DNA from: Diplocarpon mali
Taxonomy: Eukaryota > Ascomycota > Leotiomycetes > Helotiales > Drepanopezizaceae
NCBI GenBank assembly: GCA_024741835.1
Contig: JAENRP010000239.1
Coordinates: 7,585-68,467, forward strand
DNA length: 60,883 nucleotides
Reading direction: 5' to 3'
The notes under the pieces were generated by a model that was not told the DNA's origin, ran no database searches, and saw only the letters and a program-made list of their open reading frames with translations. A program made the translations under genes and the position numbers. This document shows, one piece after another, positions 56,560 through 60,883 of the stretch; the first letter of the stretch is position 1; every line of letters begins with the position of its first letter.

Positions 56560-56782
56560 AAGGTTAGACTCAGCTGGCTTAAGCTTATAAGATGGTTTAG
56601 ATAAACCTTAGTTACCAAATCTAAGGGTACTAATAGAAGATCCTTTAAAAGAGGTCCCTAAAGCTGAGAAATCGCTAAGAAATAAGAACTAACGTAAGAG
56701 AAGAAGACTCTGAAGTGATAATAGAACTAACAATTGAATCGACTTAAGCTTAGAAAATCGAGTCTACTACCTCCCTTTTTGA

Positions 56783-57300
56783 AAACTATTTAAAGAGATT
56801 GCAAATTAGAAGTTGAGTTTTTTAAGGATTATCTACTTTCTATATACTTATACCTCTTTATTCTTAACCTATTATTCTATTCTATATATATTCTTTATTT
56901 ACTTTACTCTTTATATAATTTATTCTTTGATTATTCCCTTTGTATATAACTTTCTAACACTTACCTTTAAAATATCTTCCTTACCTTTGACAATTGTCAT
57001 TTACTAATTATAGGTCCTTATATACGTCACACCCTACTTTTATTCTTACTTCTAAGCTTATTATGCCCACTTTTCCTATATGCACTAGCGCGATTTCAAA
57101 CTCTATAAATAAGCCTCTCCTTATACTACGATTTTACTTTTTTTACTTTTTTTATAACCCTACTAGACCTATAATACCAGCACTACTACTATTATCTTTT
57201 ATTATTAATCTTTTCTAATATAAGCCTCTTATATTATTAATCTTTCTTAAATAATTATCTCTTTATTTAAAACTACTCCCCTTTTACTAAATAATTTATT
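56783..57300 (+). promoter_or_regulatory. Spacer between U2 and U3, with TATA-like sequence
   Basis: 518 bp of T-rich DNA. CTCTATAAATAAGCC at about 57099-57113 is a good TATA-box form, about 190 bp before the inferred U3 start, followed by pyrimidine-rich sequence as in fungal promoters and leaders. Two short open frames here (56813 and 56994) look like chance. The limits of the promoter are inferred only. Confidence 0.45.
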
Positions 57301-58188
57301 ATAGCACCACCGAGCTTAAGCAAGAGAGCCATACCTAAGAAGAATATATCAATTATAGCTTTGGGCAGCAAACCCTTAAACACTGCTAATAACAAACTAA
57401 TATTAAAGGGTAACTTTTCATAAGATAGAAAAGCTCTAAGATCATTAAAAGATATAGTAAGCACCTATAGAATATTAGGTAAAATAGAATAGCAAGTATT
57501 CTTAAACTCATCTATAGAAGTATTAAACTATAGAATTTCTACTATAGAAGAAGGATTTTTAGACTTTAATGATTTTCTTGAGAATAAGCTTAAGATAAAA
57601 GGGATCGATTATGAAAAATTTCTATAGGAATATTAGAGGTATATTAATTTAATAGATTTGTTTTAGAAAAATCGAAATAAGAAGAATAAGTGTATAAAAA
57701 GATTATTACAGTTTATAAGTAGTACCTATAGTATACTTTTCCAAACCTACTTTATAACTAATATTACTACTAATAACGCCCTGCAGGGGCTTAGCAAAAT
57801 CTTTAAAACATACTAACCTATAGCAAAGGCCATATAGGTATTAAATCATTTCACCATTTAAGAAGGTATGAAAAAGCTATAAGGAAATAGCATTAAAGGT
57901 AGAAAATTTATTAGGTTCTTAAGCACTATTATACACTCTACTATTTAAATTATAAAAGATAAACCCTTATAGTATAATAATTTTGCACTTCCTAATTAAA
58001 CTGTTTTAAATACACTTAGCCTTTAATAGTCATAATATAGTCTACTTATTATAAAAGAAAAGATGACTTATCTCGCTAAGTATACTATAAATTACTTTAA
58101 TAATAAGTTAGAAAGATAGGAGTTTGTTATCCCTATCACTTTAAAAATGCTATTACCCTTAGTAGGAATAATTAATAAGGAGAATTTA

Positions 58189-58211
58189 ACTCGTAGGCCT
58201 GGCCTATAAGT
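58189..58211. repeat. Palindrome at codon 297 of U3
   Basis: Arms ACTCGTAGGCC and GGCCTATAAGT; T-R-R-P-G-L-x-V. Confidence 0.86.
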
Positions 58212-58374
58212 AGAATTAGCACATAAGGAGAATGTCCCTAAGCCAGAGGTACTTATAATACTAGGAACTTAAGCAGCTGACCTACCTGACTACTATTCCT
58301 CTAACTCAGACGAATTTAAGTCATTATCCCTAGAAATGCCCCGAACACCTCGAATACTAATAGCAAAGAAAATG

Positions 58375-58397
58375 ACTTATAGGCCCAGCCCATAGGT
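58375..58397. repeat. Palindrome at codon 359 of U3
   Basis: Arms ACTTATAGGCC and AGCCCATAGGT; no counterpart seen in U2. Confidence 0.8.
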
Positions 58398-59604
58398 TAA
58401 TATACGTAACGTTATAGACTTAGAAGATAAATTATCTAATAAAGAAATAAGCACTATCACTAATATGCTAGAAATTTTTAATAATACTAAAAAGGATACT
58501 GCTAATATTATACAATCTTTCCCTAATAACCTATAAAAATTTGTTCTTAAATTCTATAAGTTAATAATAAAGCGTTTAAGAAAAGAAGGTCAAGGAGAAG
58601 TCTTATTAGTATAGGAAAGGATAACAAAAGCCGTTAAGCAGATTATAAAACTGCTATAAGACGAATTTTCTATAGATAATATTATATAATTCTTTATTAA
58701 GCATAAGAAATTGAAGGATAACTTCTATATTCTTAAGGAGAAATCCGAAGTCAATACAAATATCATCTTTATAGAATATTATCAGGTCCCTTTTAATATA
58801 AAGATAATACTATAGTATAGCAATAGTTTTAAGATAGTAGTAATACTAGAAATAAAGATAAGACTTATAAAGTTTATAATAGGAATATTTAAAGACTTCA
58901 ATTTTGAAAAGTTCTGCGCCTTTTATAAATGCTAATATACGCAATACTATAGATTAGCAACAATAGGCCTTACTAATAAAGATATATTATCTAATATCTA
59001 CAAATTTTATACCGCTCCTAATCCGACCTTATTTTTATTACATCTAGGAAATTATGCAATTATAGCCACTAGCAATAGAATAGCAAGCTAAGTTAAGAAG
59101 GATATATTATTAAGCTTCTCCAAGTTCAAAGTAGCACCTAAAGCCCTTAAATTGTTTTATAATATCGCATAGACCCCTGCCTAATATAACGCCATATTAA
59201 CTATTAACAACTTTATATTATTCTATAGCAAAGGCTTTTTAAATATGCCTAAGTTATTTAGCTGCGCCTTTTTAAGCGCTGTGCATATATATAGTCATAG
59301 TAATTGTAAAAAGAATTCATTTTTAACATTAGTATAAAAAGAATTAAAAATGTACCAATACTACTTCTAAACCTTAGATAAGAAGCCAAACCCCCCCTTT
59401 ATCTACCTCTATAATATAACTTATAGCTTAATACAATAGATACTAAGGATATATTATAGATTATACCTAAGTGCTCTACTAACTTAATATAAGTCTTTAT
59501 ATAAACTAATAACGTATCCTAAGCCTATATAGTTTATTAGAATTAACTACCACTTAAGAGTTATTACTACTAAGATTAATGCTAATATAAGATTTATAAG
59601 ATTG

Positions 59605-59627
59605 ACTCCCAGGCCTGGCTCGCGGGT
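59605..59627. repeat. Palindrome at codon 769 of U3
   Basis: Arms ACTCCCAGGCC and GGCTCGCGGGT; T-P-R-P-G-S-R-V. Confidence 0.86.
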
Positions 59628-60426
59628 TAATCCACCTGATAATAGAACTATTAACTATTACGTAATTCTAATAGTTAAACAATCGACTAGAGAATTCGCT
59701 ATTTAGGAAAAATCCTATGAATTATCAAATCTTATACCCTAACACCTTAAGAATACTTAATAGATCTCACTGAATCTGGCTTGAAATGCAGTATAATAAA
59801 AAGAATTAAATACTAAAGAAAAGACACTTCTAAAGGAGTATATCTCTAATAAGACGACTCCGTTCTCTATATTTACTAAACAAGGCATATACATTAATAT
59901 AGAATCTGCTAAAGAACTAGGAAAAGGTGGCTTTCTTACTATTAGCAATAACTATATAGAAGTTATTAGCAATAACTTACTAAAGAATAGCATAGACCTA
60001 GAAGATTTTCTTATTAATTCTATTAGTATAAAGAGACCTAGTACTGCGAGATAGAGTATTACTAAAGAATCGTTAGCCAAATTTCGTATAACGCTTAGTA
60101 TAATAAAAGGAGGCCTACTATCAAAGGCACTCGTAAGGAAACGGCTATAGAATAATCTATTAATAGTAATAATAGTAAAGGAGTTATTCTCCAAAGATAT
60201 AACTCAATTAATAATATATTTAAAGAAGTATAAGTAGGAACTTTTTAATAATTTTACCTATACTTAAAAGCTGATTCAATAGTTAGAGCTATAACTATAT
60301 AAGGATAAGTCTTAGACTAAGACGAAAGGCACTAATGATAATATTAAGGCTAATAATATAATTGATAAAACGATCCTTCTCGAAAAGTATAGCACTAAGA
60401 AACCTTGTGCTAAACCCTTTGATACA

Positions 60427-60449
60427 ACTCCTAGGCCTAGCCTGCAACT
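60427..60449. repeat. Palindrome at codon 1043 of U3
   Basis: Arms ACTCCTAGGCC and AGCCTGCAACT; T-P-R-P-S-L-x-L. Confidence 0.8.
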
Positions 60450-60774
60450 CGTATTAACTAAAGGTAAAGAAAAGGAAGTATTATCTATTAAATTACCCGC
60501 CTTATCCCCTTTTACAATAGAAGACTCTTTAAAGGATGATAATAATAATAAAAGGGATAATAATAATAATACCATAATATAAGTCTCCCTCCCTATTGGC
60601 AAAAGCTATTAAACTATACTAGCATCTTTACAAAATACTAAAGCTCCTGCAACACTAAGACCGGACTCTTCTAATACTAATAGTAAACCATTAAAAAGAA
60701 GTAGGCGCTCTATAAAAAGAGTATTATCTAATAATAGTTCTCCCTATCCTTTAAAAAGAATTAAGGAAAATTGA

Positions 60775-60883
60775 TATCTAGGTTAATACTATTTTTAATT
60801 ATTTTTATAACTCTATAGCTTATTTGTTTATTTTGCTAGTTTCGTTTTCTAACTCCTAGGCCCGGCCTATAGGTAAAAAGTAT
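60775..60883. other. AT-rich tail with a palindrome at the window edge
   Basis: After the U3 stop the sequence is T-rich with no frame. A palindrome at 60852-60874 has arms ACTCCTAGGCC and GGCCTATAGGT. The window ends nine bases later. Confidence 0.6.
60852..60874. repeat. Palindrome after the U3 stop
   Basis: Arms ACTCCTAGGCC and GGCCTATAGGT; untranslated. Confidence 0.85.

Larger units (their letters stand above)
53420..56782 (+). pseudogene. U2: 1,120-codon unknown frame following pol
   Basis: ATG at 53420 and a TGA at 56780-56782, exactly in phase (3,363 bp), with RIP-type TAA/TAG between. I recognise no known domain. Features: N-F-S-x-D at codon 23, F-N-N-F-L at 74, I-Q-I-L-N-F-F-style segment about 160, and a long Leu/Ile/Lys-rich helical body. 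The palindrome at codon 283 encodes T-C-G-L-K-L-R-V, at 745 T-C-G-P-S-L-x-V, at 1040 T-R-K-P-S-L-R-V. The C-terminus is basic (R-K-R-R-R near 56697), possibly a nuclear localisation signal. No signal peptide or clear membrane segment, so it does not look like an envelope protein. It could be a structural, DNA-binding or regulatory factor of the element; unknown. Confidence 0.8.
57301..60774 (+). pseudogene. U3: 1,157-codon diverged relative of U2
   Basis: The start is inferred at ATA 57301 (an ATG followed by G turned to ATA by RIP; it then reads A-P-P-S-L-S-K-R), and the stop is TGA 60772-60774; the whole span is in one frame. Matches U2 along its length: N-F-S-x-D at codon 38 and F-N-D-F-L at 89 have the same 51-codon spacing as in U2. 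Later S-L-I-Q-Q-I-L and Y-R-L-Y-L segments also match. Four palindromes in frame at codons 297, 359, 769 and 1043. The C-terminus is basic (K-R-S-R-R-S-I-K-R). By eye roughly a third of residues agree with U2. Function unknown. Confidence 0.78.
45598..60883 (+). mobile_element. Ty3/gypsy family A, copy 2, with unknown frames U2 and U3
   Basis: The uninterrupted family A copy: LTR-like block, leader, gag-protease, pol, U2. It continues with U3 and passes the window edge, so its right end is not visible. Whether U2 and U3 belong to the retrotransposon or to a second unit fused to it is open. That U follows pol with the same spacer in both copies shows the joint unit was copied as a whole. It interrupts the gag of copia E. 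Confidence 0.65.

Noticed and set aside
56813..57218. Two small hydrophobic frames between U2 and U3
   Set aside because: T-rich DNA gives Phe/Leu/Tyr-rich chance frames; no homologue in the equivalent spacers was seen.
60312..60602. Minus-strand 96-residue hydrophobic frame
   Set aside because: Shadow of U3, which reads on the plus strand through this interval.
36524..60774. U frames as envelope genes or as tyrosine-recombinase (Starship captain) genes
   Set aside because: No signal peptide, membrane anchor or R-H-R-Y catalytic pattern was recognised in U1, U2 or U3.
1..60883. Alternative genetic code with TAA/TAG as Gln
   Set aside because: The stops also replace Trp codons, catalytic Asp read Asn, and LTR pairs differ by the same CA/TG to TA changes outside genes. 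RIP explains all of this; a code change does not.

Overview
The window looks like a gene-poor, transposon-packed block of a filamentous ascomycete (Pezizomycotina) chromosome. I see no host gene, tRNA, rRNA or CRISPR array. The DNA is AT-rich, TpA is very common, and CpA/TpG are scarce. Almost every stop inside the element genes is TAA or TAG where a Gln or Trp codon is expected, and Asp-Asp catalytic pairs read Asn-Asn. This is the pattern left by repeat-induced point mutation (RIP, CpA to TpA). All coding regions are therefore given as pseudogenes, read through RIP-type stops.

The layout is a stack of nested LTR retrotransposons, and most insertions can be dated relative to one another by their 5-bp target duplications. 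The oldest layer is a plus-strand Ty3/gypsy element (family A, copy 1), in pieces at 278-1128, 7980-8980, 15639-16531 and 35541-37817. It was cut by: G5, a minus-strand chromodomain gypsy (1129-7974, TSD GCTAT); C1, a plus-strand Ty1/copia (8986-15633, TSD ATTAT) that carries a 0.5-kb TRIM-like element in its left LTR; C2, a minus-strand copia (16537-35535, TSD TATAC), itself split by chromovirus G4 (minus, 17126-30568, TSD GGCGT), itself split by chromovirus G3 (plus, 17786-24144, TSD GATCG); and E, a minus-strand copia (from 37818), which received a gag-only LTR element (39752-41357, TSD CGAAT) and a lone LTR (about 43735-43982).

From 45598 a second family A copy follows on the plus strand: LTR-like sequence, leader, gag-protease, RT/RNase H/integrase, then a 1,120-codon open frame of unknown function (U2), then a diverged 1,157-codon relative (U3) that ends just before the window edge. 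The same unknown frame (U1) follows integrase in copy 1.

The most unusual signal is a palindrome of exactly 23 bp: left arm ACTCNNRGGCC, one central base, right arm GGCCYNNGAGT. I count 36 copies, many of them degenerate. They occur in families A, C1, C2, G4 and in the U frames, in untranslated parts and, mostly in one reading frame, inside coding parts, where they encode a peptide close to T-x-R-P-G-L-x-V. They sit mainly in linkers between protein domains. Nine copies form an in-frame array inside the C1 polyprotein, and three occur at collinear positions in U2 and U3. This resembles in principle the in-frame palindromic elements known from Rickettsia, but here it lies in fungal retroelements.
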